This document shows positions 54,787-63,153 of a stretch of 64,000 bases of DNA, piece by piece. Location of the stretch: contig NZ_JACHEE010000003.1 in assembly GCF_014207375.1 (NCBI RefSeq), forward strand, positions 310,001 to 374,000, given 5' to 3'. This DNA is from Arthrobacter sp. AZCC_0090 (GTDB taxonomy: Bacteria > Actinomycetota > Actinomycetes > Actinomycetales > Micrococcaceae). The stretch's first letter is position 1; each line of letters opens with the position of its first letter. Both the position numbers and the translations under genes were made by a program. The notes below the pieces were generated by a model. The model was given only the letters and a program-made list of their open reading frames with translations, made no database searches and was not told where the DNA came from.

Positions 54787-56250
54787 TTACGCGCCCAGGC
54801 GAAACTTCCTCAGGAAAACGAATGCGCCCACGGAGCCGGCACTTAGGACGCCCACCAGCCCGAGCGCCGTGCCGGTATCCGACTTTTCTGCCATGCTCGA
54901 CGGCGATACCGCTGCGGCTCCGTGATGGAGTTCTGCCGTGCCCGCGGCGATTCGAGCGTTCCCGTCTGCAAGTTTGTCGGCACCGGTGGACAGTTGGGCC
55001 GAGCCCGCGGCCAGTTTGGCGTTTCCTTCAGACAACTTCGAGGCACCTGCGGCCAGTGCCGTGGAGCCGTCCAGAAGGCCGGGGGAGGACGGATCAGCGG
55101 GGCTGCCCTTGATACCCGTCATCAGTGAGTCCGTGCCCGAGGCCAACCGTGACGTTCCGTCCGTCATGCTGGCCGTGGCCTTGAGGAGCCCCGGATGCTC
55201 GGGGTCGCCTGGAACTCCGTCCATGCCCACGCGGATCTTTGCCGTTCCATCAGCAAGCATCTGGGTTCCCAGAACCACGCCTGGAGACGCTGGGTCCTGG
55301 CTGTTGAGCTTCTGGGCCAGGGTCGCGAAGCCGGCCGTCAGCTTTCCGGTTCCCGCGGCCAACTTGTCTGTGCCGTCGGCGAGCCTTCCGGTGCCGTCGT
55401 GGAGCTGCACCGCCCCGGCTTGGAGCTGGCCAGCCCCCGCCTGCAATTGCCCAGCTCCAGCGTCGAGGCGATGTGCGCCATCGTTCAGCGCATTGATCTG
55501 GGCCTTCAGAACTGCGAGAGGCACCACGCCCTGAACTCCGTTGGCGGCGTCAGCCAACTGCTGCAGTCCTTGGGCCAAAGCGGCGGTTCCCGTTCCCTTG
55601 GTTGGATCGTTTCCGGCTCCAGGGTAGCCCTTGAGCTGATCAGTGCCCGCCGCCAGCTTGGCGGTACCTGCAGCGAGTTGGGCGGCGCCGGCGTCGAGCT
55701 GGGTGGCGCCGTCATTGAGCTGGATCGCGCCATTGTTGAGTTGGGTGGCGCCGTCGGCGAGATTGTTTTCGGCGTTGCCAGCCGGCGTCGGGGTCAATGC
55801 CGCGGAGAGCTGCACAGCTCCGGCCGCGAGCTTCTGCGCGCCGTCGTCCACTTTGTAGACTCCCGGCGCAAGCTTGGCGTTGACGTCGTTCTGGATCTTC
55901 ACCGCCCCGGTCGCCAGTTTGTCGGCTCCATCTTTCAACTGCTGGGCTCCCGGGGCCAGTTTGCCCTGGATTCCGGTTTGGACCTTTGAGGCGCCATCAG
56001 CCAGTTTGGCGGCGCCAGTGCCGGCTTCCGCGGCTCCTCCCGCTAGCCTTGCCGCGCCGTCCTTGAGCTGGTTGGCGCCGGCTGATGCCTGCCCTGCGCC
56101 GTCATTGAGCTGCTCGGATCCCGCGGCGATCTTCCCAATGACCAACGTGTAGAACCCGAGGAGCGCGATCAGGAGGAGAGCGAGCACACCGATCGCGATC
56201 GTCTGGGCCCGGCTTCGTGTTCTGGTGGCAATGGCAGGGTTCCGTGTCAT
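54787..56250 (-). CDS. Membrane-anchored protein of LxxGA heptad repeats (YhgE-like)
   Basis: A 487-residue protein. TM1 (QTIAIGVLALLLIALLGFYT) near the N-terminus, then about 410 residues of near-uniform heptads of the form L-x-x-G-A/T-x-x (for example QLKDGAARLAGGAAEAGTGA, then KLADGASKV), broken by four short Pro/Gly inserts (such as PGDPEHPG and PADPSSPG), and a final TM (LVGVLSAGSVGAFVFLRKFR). Ends in a basic tail. Both termini would be cytoplasmic and the repeat fibre outside. The repeat type is that of YhgE/Pip proteins, some of which serve phages or secretion. ATG 56250 (SD AGAGGA). No partner gene adjacent. Confidence 0.8.
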   Translation of the reverse strand: MTRNPAIATRTRSRAQTIAIGVLALLLIALLGFYTLVIGKIAAGSEQLNDGAGQASAGANQLKDGAARLAGGAAEAGTGAAKLADGASKVQTGIQGKLAPGAQQLKDGADKLATGAVKIQNDVNAKLAPGVYKVDDGAQKLAAGAVQLSAALTPTPAGNAENNLADGATQLNNGAIQLNDGATQLDAGAAQLAAGTAKLAAGTDQLKGYPGAGNDPTKGTGTAALAQGLQQLADAANGVQGVVPLAVLKAQINALNDGAHRLDAGAGQLQAGAGQLQAGAVQLHDGTGRLADGTDKLAAGTGKLTAGFATLAQKLNSQDPASPGVVLGTQMLADGTAKIRVGMDGVPGDPEHPGLLKATASMTDGTSRLASGTDSLMTGIKGSPADPSSPGLLDGSTALAAGASKLSEGNAKLAAGSAQLSTGADKLADGNARIAAGTAELHHGAAAVSPSSMAEKSDTGTALGLVGVLSAGSVGAFVFLRKFRLGA

Positions 56251-56369
56251 GGGCAAAATTCCTCTCGATGACTTCCCGACGGCGGCGCTGCTGCCGGGAT
56301 CCCCCCATGTGACGCAGCTAACAGGCGGCTTGACCTGCGGCTGTGCCACGAAACAAGTGTTTGGCGCTG

Positions 56370-56385
56370 GTTACCGATTGGTAAC
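56370..56385. promoter_or_regulatory. Dyad GTTACC-N4-GGTAAC upstream of the heptad-repeat gene
   Basis: A perfect six-base-arm dyad about 120 bases before the start of the repeat protein, in a TTACC-rich stretch (further TTACC at 56386-56390). It has the look of a TetR-family operator; no TetR gene is in the window. Confidence 0.4.
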
Positions 56386-56490
56386 TTACCGAGAGTAAAC
56401 TTAAGATCCGGAGGAGTGCAAGGGTTTTTTCCTCTCATCCGCGGATCGCTGGGCGTGGGGACCATGCAGGCGTGCGGCTGCCCGCCCGAT

Positions 56491-56519
56491 TTGTGCGCAT
56501 CGAAAGTCTCGGGTAGAGT
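56491..56519 (+). promoter_or_regulatory. Candidate promoter of tRNA-Gln
   Basis: TTGTGC (56491-56496), a 17-base spacer, then TAGAGT (56514-56519), 65 bases before the tRNA. The -10 equals that in front of the tRNA-Lys pair. Confidence 0.45.
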
Positions 56520-56584
56520 AATTACTCGTGCTGAGGGGCGCGGAGCGAAGGTTTAGGCCATCGAATCCGGCCTAAAAGCACCAA

Positions 56585-56656
56585 TGGGATATGGTGTAAT
56601 TGGCAACACTACGGTTTCTGGTACCGTCATTCTAGGTTCGAGTCCTGGTATCCCAG
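56585..56656 (+). tRNA. tRNA-Gln (anticodon CTG)
   Basis: Acceptor TGGGATA / TATCCCA, D-arm with GGTGTAATTGGCAACAC, anticodon loop TTTCTGG giving CTG, T-arm CTAGGTTCGAGTCCTGG. CCA not encoded. Confidence 0.95.
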
Positions 56657-56782
56657 CTCTGAATGATCCACGTTTTCGCGGGTAATTTGGAAGTTTGAAA
56701 CGGTCCGCCGATTTGAAACAATGTTGAATGTATGAAATACTCATTCAGCTTGAATGCCGGAAGCGGCATTCTGAAAGTGCAA

Positions 56783-56855
56783 GGCCCCATCGTATAGCGG
56801 CCTAGTACGCCGCCCTCTCACGGCGGTAACGCGGGTTCGAATCCCGCTGGGGTCA
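56783..56855 (+). tRNA. tRNA-Glu (anticodon CTC)
   Basis: Acceptor GGCCCCA / TGGGGTC, D-arm TCGTATAGCGGCCTAGTACG, anticodon stem CCGCC / GGCGG enclosing CTCTCAC giving CTC, T-arm CGGGTTCGAATCCCG. CCA not encoded. A terminator follows. Confidence 0.96.
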
Positions 56856-56862
56856 CAACATG

Positions 56863-56895
56863 AATCCCCGGAACCAAGAGGTTCCGGGGATTCTT
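56863..56895 (+). terminator. Terminator after tRNA-Glu
   Basis: AATCCCCGGAACC / GGTTCCGGGGATT, 13-bp perfect stem with loop AAGA, followed by CTTTTTC. Confidence 0.9.
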
Positions 56896-57128
56896 TTTCG
56901 TGCTTTGACGCCCGATTTCACCAGGGCTTATTAACGCTTCGGACTCGAACTAGCGGAAAGGTGTCCGGCGCGGGCGCATAAACCGAGGCCAATTCACGCC
57001 GGCAAGTCACTGCGTCAATTCATGGGTGCCGACTCATGGGACCAGTGCGGCAGGAACACTGGCAACTATGGCAAGCCTCGACTGCGACACTCAGGCAAGA
57101 ATGCTGCAGGAATGCTGCCGAATAGCCG

Positions 57129-57695
57129 CTAAGCGCCCTCTTTCTGGAGGGCTTCTGCGGCGTCCCTGACCTTGATGAGCGTGCGCAGGTTCCGGGTGGT
57201 GGTGCTCGCCTTGTAGCGGGCCTTCGAAGAGAGTTTGCTGAAGGGGCTGTCCAAGGTGCCTCCCGCCGGGGCGAGCCAGGCCGAGGCCTCAGGACCCAGA
57301 CGGACTTGCTCGACGCCGCCCTGTCCCGGGATGCCGAGGGCTGTGCCGGCGTCGAACAGTTCATCCAGCATGGCCGGGTCCGAGGCGAGGGTGATGTAGC
57401 TGTGCGTGGTTTTGTCGCTGGCGGGATAGGGGCAGGCTTCCACCAGTTCGGCAACTCGTTCCGCGGTCAGGACCACCACCCAGGCGTCATAACCGAATGC
57501 CTCCCTCAGGCATTTCTCACACTGTTCTTTGACTTCCGCGGCTTCCAGCTCGCTCTGAAGCACCACATTGCCGCTGGCCAGCAGGGTCTTGACGCCGGTG
57601 AAGGGGTATGCCTGGAGGGCAACTTTGAGATCGGCCATCTTGATGTTGATCCCGCCCACGTTGATCCCACGCAGGAACACGGCAAAGCTATTCAT
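57129..57695 (-). CDS. DUF1697-family protein
   Basis: A 188-residue protein recognised as DUF1697 by its start (FAVFLRGINVGGINIKMADL), the SGNVVLQS strand and a C-terminal SSKARYKASTTTRNLRTLIK stretch. Family function is not established; the fold is ferredoxin-like. ATG 57695. No operon partner. Confidence 0.9.
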   Translation of the reverse strand: MNSFAVFLRGINVGGINIKMADLKVALQAYPFTGVKTLLASGNVVLQSELEAAEVKEQCEKCLREAFGYDAWVVVLTAERVAELVEACPYPASDKTTHSYITLASDPAMLDELFDAGTALGIPGQGGVEQVRLGPEASAWLAPAGGTLDSPFSKLSSKARYKASTTTRNLRTLIKVRDAAEALQKEGA

Positions 57696-58287
57696 GCGCC
57701 CACCCTATAACGGCTCTTTGTAGTCCTGGGTGACCTCGCGGACGACGAGCGGTTGCATGTACCGAGTAGAAGAATGGCGGGCAGATTGACTTGACGGCTC
57801 TGCACGCGTGCTGAATCGAGTGTGCGGCCGGGACAGCTCAAGTAGACGCCACTCGTGTTTCCGTCTGGGGCGGCCAATACACTAGTGCGGCCGGGCCCCC
57901 ATTTTCGAGTCAAGTCAAAGGAATTCCCCAGTGAGTCCGGCCGGGTCATACTCCGAAAGCGAACATCTCGAAGGTCGTGATCTCATGGGTAGTCTCCAAT
58001 CTCCTCAGGTGCTGCCGTCATGGCAAAGCCTCCGTCTGTGCGACCTTCTTCCTCGGGGGCGCGTCCACATCGAGATTGGACTCGCCGATTGCGCATTTTG
58101 ACAGGATGGGTGACCTTGCAGGCCAAGTTCTTTGCAAGCAGGCCGGACCTCCGCGCGGCGGTGCTCAGCCGGTGTCTCGCACGGTTTTCGAGGGAGAGGG
58201 GGCGGAACAAAACATGCGCACTCAACAAAATGGCCTACGAAAAGGTCTACGGACGAAGCCGCGTAGATCCGCGGTTAGGTCAGCGTG
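57696..58287. other. 592-base gap without a convincing gene
   Basis: No frame here has codon use or motifs I can support. A TTGACA at 58098-58103 might be the -35 of the synthetase promoter but no clear -10 follows. It probably holds the regulatory region of the downstream synthetase and possibly decayed sequence. Confidence 0.5.
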
Positions 58288-61200
58288 ATGGGCTTCTCCG
58301 AAGACGTTGAGCCTACCCGATGTCCATCGGATGCCGCAGTATTCCCGAGAAGACAGGCTCACCCGGCCCGGACCCTGATGGACGTCATGTGCGAAACCAT
58401 CGCAAAATACCCTGAAGCGCCAGCCATTGACGATGGGACCGTCCAGCTGACGTACAGAGCGCTTGGTTCGCGGGTGAATGCTCTCGCGCGGCGCCTTTGG
58501 GCCCTGGACATCGGGGCCGGAGACCGGGTGGGTGTCCGGATGCAATCCGGCTCTTCGGATCTATACATCGCCATTCTTGGCGTCATGGCCTGCGGTGCGG
58601 CCTACGTTCCGGTCGACATCGAAGAGCCGGAAGAACGCATGGAGACTGCATGGTCCGAAGCGGGTGTCTGCGCAGTGGTCGGCGGTCACCTTGCAGTCAC
58701 TCTGGTCCCAGGACGCAGGGCGCAGGGCCGCCATCGCGAACCTCATCCAGAGGATGACGCGTGGATCATTTTTACGTCCGGATCAACCGGCAAGCCGAAG
58801 GGGGTTGTCGTCACGCACCGGTCCGCTGCGGCCTGGGCCGATGCGGAGGCTGAAATGTATTGCCAAGACAATCCGTTGGGCCCTGGTGATAGAGTCCTTG
58901 CCGGGTTGTCCGTGGCCTTCGACGCATCCTGTGAGGAAATGTGGCTTGCCTGGAGAAACGGCGCGTGCTTGGTCCCTGCACCGAGGACCGTAGTCCGCTC
59001 CGGCGCGGATCTTGGATCTTGGCTCGTCCAGCGCCACATTACCGCGATATCCACGGTGCCCACGCTTGCAGCACTCTGGCCCGTAGATGCCCTTGACGGT
59101 ATCCGGCTCCTTATCGTTGGTGGTGAAGCCTGCCCGGGCCCCCTGATGGACCGGCTGGCCGGTTCGCGGCGGGAAGTCTGGAATACTTATGGGCCCACAG
59201 AGGCCACCGTGATCTCCTGCGGCGCGATGCATGATGGCACCGAGCCGAATCGGATCGGACTCCCGCTTCCAGGCTGGGATCTGGCAGTGGTGGACACGGA
59301 CGGGATTCCGGTCCGCTGGGGCGAAGAAGGCGAGCTGGTCATCGGCGGCGTGGGCCTCGGCCGCTACCTCGACCCGACCGAGGACGCTGCGAAATATGCT
59401 CCGATGGCCGTTTTAGGCTGGTCGCGCGCGTACCGCAGTGGTGACTTGGTGCTCGCTGATCCCCGTGGCCTGGTCTTTCGAGGCCGAGCGGATGATCAAG
59501 TGAAGCTTGCCGGACGCCGTGTGGAATTGGGTGAAATCGATGCAGCACTAACGAGCCTCCCAAACGTCGCGGCCGCCGCCAGCGCTGTCCGGACTACCTC
59601 AAGCGGAAATAGGGTTCTTGCGGGATATCTTGTGCAGGCAACCGGAACACGCATAGACCTGGCGGCGGCCCGCACCCGGCTTACTGAGGTACTGCCCGCG
59701 CAACTCGTCCCCGCTCTGGGCGTGGTCCAATCGCTGCCAATCAAAGCCTCGGGCAAGGTCGATCGGAAGGCACTCCCCTGGCCCCTGCCCGGTGGTCTGC
59801 CCGCAGACTCGGCACACGAGCTTACCGGGACGTCGGCCTGGCTCGCAGAGCAGTGGAACAGCGTTCTCGGCCCGACGCCACTCACGAGGGATAGCAACTT
59901 TTTCGCCTTGGGCGGAGGAAGCGTCGCCGCGGCACAGCTCATCTCCCTAGTCCGAACCAGGCACCCCGAGGCATCCATCGCGGATCTTTACGCCATCCCA
60001 AGTCTCGGTCCGATGGCGGACCACCTCGACAGCCTCGGCGCTCCGTTCGGGGACGAGCGCGAAACCATGTCAATACCACCTTGGACAGGCCTGCTCCAGC
60101 TGCCGCTTATCCTGGGCCTTTACTATGTCAATGGCCTGAAATACCTCACCGGCCTAGCGGTCGCCAGCCTGCTGGTCCGGATGGCCGGTGCTCCATGGGC
60201 GCCCAACCCTCCGCTGCTGCCAACTTTGGTGGCGTGCTTGGTGCTCTTCAGCTTCCCATCCCGTTTGATCATCGCAGCGGGTTGCGCCCGCCTTTTGATG
60301 CATGGAATTCGCCCGGGCATCTTCCCCCGGGGCGGGCTGGTTCACCTACGGTTGTGGGCCACAGAGCGTATTGTCGCCTACTGCGCGCTCGACTCCCTGA
60401 TGGGAACACCCTTTGCGGCGTGGTACGCGCGGGCCCTAGGGTGCGACATCGGCAAAGGGGTGCATCTCGATGCGATGCCGCCGGTGACAGGGATGGCAGC
60501 GATCGGGTCGAATGCGTCCATTGAACGCGGGGTGGACATGGCCGGCTACTGGATCGACGGCAACGTGTTGAGTATCGGCTCCATCGACATAGGTAGTAAT
60601 GCAACAGTGGGCGCCCGCTCAACCCTCCTGCCTGGAACGCATATTGGAATCGGAGCTGAAGTTGCCCCGGGAACGTGTGTCAACGGATTCGTTCCGGACG
60701 GACAACTCTGGACAGGGTCACCGATGCGGCACGTCGGTGCGGCCGGTAAAGGATGGCCGGTCACGCAGGCCCCTGAGCATCGGAGGGCCGCAGTGAGGTT
60801 CCTTTACCCGCTTTCGCTGGTCGGTTTGGGCCCAATGATGGCCCTATCCGCGCTGCCCGCGGAACTGCTGATTTTCATGGCAAGCCGAAGCAGCGGAGAC
60901 GTCGAGAACACGCTCCAAACCGTGGCTTTGTGGACACCTCTGGCCGTTATTTTCACCTCGATGACCCACCTATTGATCACGGCTGGGCTCGTCCGGCTGC
61001 TCAGCCACTTGATCGCTCCCGGGCTTCATCTTTCAACAGGCCCTGCGGCCTGGGCGGCGTGGCTAACCGATCTGCTGCTTACAAAGGCACTCATCTCGGC
61101 ATATGCCATTTACGCAAGCCTCTTCACTCCCGGATGGATGCGCCTGCTCGGCGCTCAAGTCGGCAAGCGCGTTGAAATATCCACCGTGGAAACCATGCCC

Positions 61201-62202
61201 CACTTAACGATTTTTCTTGACCGTTCCTTCCTAGCGGACCGCTCCTTGGTTACCTTCAAGCGCGTCCGGGCGGGATGGCTGCAGCTCGGACATGCAAGCG
61301 TCGGAGAAGAGTCATTCCTCGGTAACTCCGCGGTTGTTGGCCCGGGGCGCCATATACCGGATAAATCGCTGATCGCGGCCTTATCCTCGGCTCCTAGCCA
61401 TATGCCAGAAGGAACTTCCTGGTTCGGCCTGCCGCCCGTCGAGCTGACCCGGCTGGTGGACCATAGCGATCGCTCCCGGACGTACAGCCCACCGCCCCGC
61501 CTGCTCGCCGCGCGGGCGGCGGTGGAAGCCTGCCGAATCGTGCCCTCGATCATCAAAGCGTGGCTCGGTCTCGTTGCTCTTTACGTGCTCGCCTCAACGT
61601 ACGTGCACTCAGGTCTTATGACCACAATTCTGGTGTCTGGCCCCACGGTTCTTGGCACCGCAGTCGCCTCCTGTCTAGTTGCCCTAACGGCCAAATGGGG
61701 GCTGGTTGGACGGTTCCGACCCTCCGAGCATCCCTTATGGAGCTCGTTCGTTTGGCGCAATGAACTGGCCGACGTATTCACCGAATCGCTGGCTGGCACG
61801 GAACTGATCGGCATGAGTGTCGGCACGCCCATTATTAATCTCTGGCTGCGCTGCATGGGAACGAAGATCGGACGGCGCGTATGGTGCGAGACGCGCTGGC
61901 TGCCGGAATTTGACCTCATCACGCTCGGCGACGGCGTCACCATCAACAGAGGATGTGTTCTCCAGACGCATCTCTTCCATGACCGAATCATGCGCATGGA
62001 CGAAATCGATATGGGGATCAACTCGACACTGGGTCCCAATAGCATTGCGCTCCCCGGAAGCAGCCTCGGCACTCGGGCGACAGTCGGCGCAGCCTCACTG
62101 GTCATGCGTTCCGAGGCCGTCCCAGCTGACAGTAGATGGGCAGGCAATCCGCTCCGCACCTGGGTCCAGTCACACCCCGCACAAAGTGATGAGGTCGATT
62201 AA
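58288..62202 (+). CDS. Pls/PosA-type membrane nonribosomal peptide synthetase (epsilon-poly-lysine synthetase-like)
   Basis: A 1304-residue single-chain synthetase. Adenylation domain (about 25-500): A3 FTSGSTGKPKGVVVTH, A4 VAFDASCEEMW, A5 NTYGPTEAT, A7 YRSGDL, A8 GRADDQVKLAGRRVELGEID, A10 PIKASGKVDRKAL. Thiolation domain with GGGS at Ser545. Then no usual condensation or thioesterase domain: instead membrane segments (from about 599) alternate with three hexapeptide/acyltransferase-like domains (about 717-810, 954-1050, 1188-1285). This is the layout and length of epsilon-poly-L-lysine synthetase of Streptomyces. Aligned by eye to GrsA the specificity residues read D-A-E-S-I-G-T-V-I-K, fitting a basic amino acid. 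ATG 58288 (or GTG 58285). Product probably a cationic homo-oligomer. Confidence 0.85.
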   Translation: MGFSEDVEPTRCPSDAAVFPRRQAHPARTLMDVMCETIAKYPEAPAIDDGTVQLTYRALGSRVNALARRLWALDIGAGDRVGVRMQSGSSDLYIAILGVMACGAAYVPVDIEEPEERMETAWSEAGVCAVVGGHLAVTLVPGRRAQGRHREPHPEDDAWIIFTSGSTGKPKGVVVTHRSAAAWADAEAEMYCQDNPLGPGDRVLAGLSVAFDASCEEMWLAWRNGACLVPAPRTVVRSGADLGSWLVQRHITAISTVPTLAALWPVDALDGIRLLIVGGEACPGPLMDRLAGSRREVWNTYGPTEATVISCGAMHDGTEPNRIGLPLPGWDLAVVDTDGIPVRWGEEGELVIGGVGLGRYLDPTEDAAKYAPMAVLGWSRAYRSGDLVLADPRGLVFRGRADDQVKLAGRRVELGEIDAALTSLPNVAAAASAVRTTSSGNRVLAGYLVQATGTRIDLAAARTRLTEVLPAQLVPALGVVQSLPIKASGKVDRKALPWPLPGGLPADSAHELTGTSAWLAEQWNSVLGPTPLTRDSNFFALGGGSVAAAQLISLVRTRHPEASIADLYAIPSLGPMADHLDSLGAPFGDERETMSIPPWTGLLQLPLILGLYYVNGLKYLTGLAVASLLVRMAGAPWAPNPPLLPTLVACLVLFSFPSRLIIAAGCARLLMHGIRPGIFPRGGLVHLRLWATERIVAYCALDSLMGTPFAAWYARALGCDIGKGVHLDAMPPVTGMAAIGSNASIERGVDMAGYWIDGNVLSIGSIDIGSNATVGARSTLLPGTHIGIGAEVAPGTCVNGFVPDGQLWTGSPMRHVGAAGKGWPVTQAPEHRRAAVRFLYPLSLVGLGPMMALSALPAELLIFMASRSSGDVENTLQTVALWTPLAVIFTSMTHLLITAGLVRLLSHLIAPGLHLSTGPAAWAAWLTDLLLTKALISAYAIYASLFTPGWMRLLGAQVGKRVEISTVETMPHLTIFLDRSFLADRSLVTFKRVRAGWLQLGHASVGEESFLGNSAVVGPGRHIPDKSLIAALSSAPSHMPEGTSWFGLPPVELTRLVDHSDRSRTYSPPPRLLAARAAVEACRIVPSIIKAWLGLVALYVLASTYVHSGLMTTILVSGPTVLGTAVASCLVALTAKWGLVGRFRPSEHPLWSSFVWRNELADVFTESLAGTELIGMSVGTPIINLWLRCMGTKIGRRVWCETRWLPEFDLITLGDGVTINRGCVLQTHLFHDRIMRMDEIDMGINSTLGPNSIALPGSSLGTRATVGAASLVMRSEAVPADSRWAGNPLRTWVQSHPAQSDEVD

Positions 62203-62321
62203 GGCACGGAGCTCACTTCGCCGATTACACCGAGGCAGCATGGTGGACGCGCGTTCCGTCTCCAACGATCTGGTTTTGGGGAATCTCGGGACCTATAACC
62301 GAGGCCGAAGGGAAAGCGTGA
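62203..62321. other. Convergent gap between the synthetase and the IclR gene
   Basis: 119 bases between convergent stops; I see no strong terminator hairpin and no gene. Confidence 0.5.
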
Positions 62322-63041
62322 TCAGTCGTTGTTCTTGCGCAGGGCCTCTGTCAGCACCCGGGCGGCATTGCAGACAACTTCGGCATGCAGGCGTCCAGGT
62401 TGGCGGGTCAGGCGCTCGATGGGGCCGGAGATGGACACTGCAGCAATGACCCGGCCGGAAGGGCCGCGCACTGGTGCGGAGACTGAGGCGACACCAGGCT
62501 CGCGTTCGCCCAGGCTCTGAGCCCAGCCCCGGCGTCGTACTCCCGCCAGGACCGTGGGCGTGAAGCGGGCATTCTGAAGTCCGTCGAGAAGGCGGTCGTG
62601 GTCTTCCCAAGCCAACAGGATTTGCGCGGCGGAGCCAGCCTTCATGGACAGCTGGGTGCCCACGGGAATGGTGTCGCGCAGGCCGATCGGGCGTTCGGCC
62701 GAGGCGACGCACACGCGCCAATCGCCCTGCCTGCGGAAGATCTGAGCGCTTTCTCCGGTGGCGTCGCGGAGCTGGATGAGGACGGGACCAGCCGAGGCGA
62801 TGAGCCTGTCTTCGCCTGCCGCCGAGGCGAGCTCGACGAGGCGGCTGCCCAGGACAAATCGGCCTTGGATGTCACGGCTCACAAGGCGGTGGTGGACCAG
62901 GGCCAGCGCCAGCCGGTGCACGGTGGGACGGGCCAGCCCTGTTGCGGCCACCAGTTGAGCGAGGGTGGTTGGCCCCGCCTCAAGTGCGTCGAGCACTTGG
63001 GCCGCTTTATCGATGACGCCGACTCCACTAGAATTGTCCAT
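62322..63041 (-). CDS. IclR-family regulator of leucine synthesis (NdgR/LtbR/AreB type)
   Basis: A 239-residue IclR protein: MDNSSGVGVIDKAAQVLDAL is the typical start of NdgR/LtbR, the winged helix is TLAQLVAATGLARPTVHRLA and the effector domain ends WAQSLGEREPGVASVSAPV (about residue 180) plus GRVIAAVSISGPIERLT. ATG 63041 is used; a frame to 63062 exists. It is divergent from leuC across 112 bases, the arrangement found in Streptomyces and Corynebacterium, where the protein controls leuCD and other amino-acid genes. A TCTCA-N5-TGAGA dyad lies in the gap. Confidence 0.92.
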   Translation of the reverse strand: MDNSSGVGVIDKAAQVLDALEAGPTTLAQLVAATGLARPTVHRLALALVHHRLVSRDIQGRFVLGSRLVELASAAGEDRLIASAGPVLIQLRDATGESAQIFRRQGDWRVCVASAERPIGLRDTIPVGTQLSMKAGSAAQILLAWEDHDRLLDGLQNARFTPTVLAGVRRRGWAQSLGEREPGVASVSAPVRGPSGRVIAAVSISGPIERLTRQPGRLHAEVVCNAARVLTEALRKNND

Positions 63042-63055
63042 GTAATGATATTGCC

Positions 63056-63073
63056 GTCTCAATATCTGAGATG
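63056..63073. promoter_or_regulatory. Dyad GTCTCA-N5-TGAGATG between the IclR gene and leuC
   Basis: TCTCA-N5-TGAGA is a perfect five-base-arm dyad located 15 bases before the IclR start and about 80 before leuC. The same arrangement is seen before ilvD, and in weaker form before leuB and ilvB, so it is proposed as the operator of the IclR protein. Confidence 0.65.
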
Positions 63074-63153
63074 CAAGTTGTTTCGCTGGCGCAGTTTGAA
63101 TCGCTGATGTTCAGTGGAAGTAGTCAAGCCAACCGCAGTGAAGGGAGCAGGCC

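Noticed and set aside
57692..58310. Several short open frames before the synthetase
   Set aside because: No ribosome sites, motifs or codon bias; frames contradict each other.
56783..62321. A true genomic island with att sites at tRNA-Glu
   Set aside because: No integrase and no repeated tRNA end were seen, so it is kept only as an insertion hypothesis.
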